Assembly: GCA_964370855.1 (NCBI GenBank)
Contig: CAYJMF010000202.1
Span: forward strand, 1-5,195
Source: JAKLKS01 sp964370855
GTDB lineage: Bacteria > Planctomycetota > JAJSAM01 > JAKLKS01
Length of the DNA: 5,195 nucleotides
Direction: 5' to 3'
Shown here: positions 5,185 through 5,195 of the stretch, one piece after another
How positions within the stretch are numbered: the stretch's first letter is position 1
How the letters are laid out: each line of letters starts with the position of its first letter
The notes under the pieces: generated by a model
What the model saw: the letters and a program-made list of their open reading frames with translations, nothing else
The model's database searches: none
Told to the model about the DNA's origin: nothing
Program-made: the position numbers and the translations under genes

Positions 5185-5195
5185 CCTTCCGGCGC
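5182..5195 (-). other. Small hairpin with a GNRA-type loop at the window edge
   Basis: Read on the minus strand, GCGCCGGAAGGCGC forms a five-pair stem closing a GGAA tetraloop, a GNRA-class loop that is stable in RNA. It overlaps the last bases of the second direct repeat and lies about 105 bases before larE. It could belong to a structured leader or to the 3' end of an unseen gene; it is too short to classify. Confidence 0.35.

Larger units (their letters stand above)
5077..5195. other. Leader/upstream region of larE, no gene recognised
   Basis: 119 bases to the window edge. There is no Shine-Dalgarno-like sequence before the larE ATG, and no convincing promoter boxes were found. The stretch holds a G-tract block on the + strand (5091-5117), a 15-bp direct repeat and a terminal hairpin. 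It could be a 5' untranslated region, or the end of another gene lying outside the window. Confidence 0.5.

Overview
The window is very G+C-rich DNA (roughly three-quarters G+C by eye) with strong GCC/GAG/CTC/CGG codon bias. It most resembles a member of the Planctomycetota or a relative. The strongest clue is the left-hand pair: a long Ala/Glu/Arg-rich helical protein ending in an 'LVPPPAELRMLKSLQ' block, followed by a secreted squalene-cyclase/prenyltransferase-repeat protein. From memory this pairing is typical of planctomycete genomes. The assignment is inference from protein style, not from a marker gene.

Layout. Positions 1-1655 (+) hold the 3' part of a large coiled-coil protein whose start lies outside the window. 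After 34 bases comes 1690-2928 (+), a complete signal-peptide-bearing alpha/alpha-toroid repeat protein, probably in the same operon. On the other strand, 5076-4231 encodes a LarE-family PP-loop sulfur transferase. It is joined by a TGATG overlap to 4231-3023, an RlmI-like 23S rRNA cytosine-5 methyltransferase with an N-terminal PUA domain. The two operons converge. The last 119 bases (5077-5195) contain no recognisable gene. They are the leader region of larE and carry a G-tract block, a 15-bp direct repeat and a small hairpin.

The most distinctive non-coding structure is a 44-bp inverted repeat (2925-2968 / 2997-3040, one mismatch, 28-base spacer) at the point of convergence. Its arms contain the stop codons of both genes: the toroid gene stops at the outer edge of one arm, and the methyltransferase takes its last five codons and its stop from the other. 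It could act as a bidirectional terminator/3'-end structure, or be a mobile or repeated palindromic element that became fixed there.

Functional picture. The left pair looks like an uncharacterised envelope-associated module (a helical scaffold plus an exported toroid protein). The right pair looks like housekeeping: cofactor sulfur chemistry coupled to ribosomal RNA modification. No mobile-element gene, CRISPR array, tRNA or rRNA was seen.
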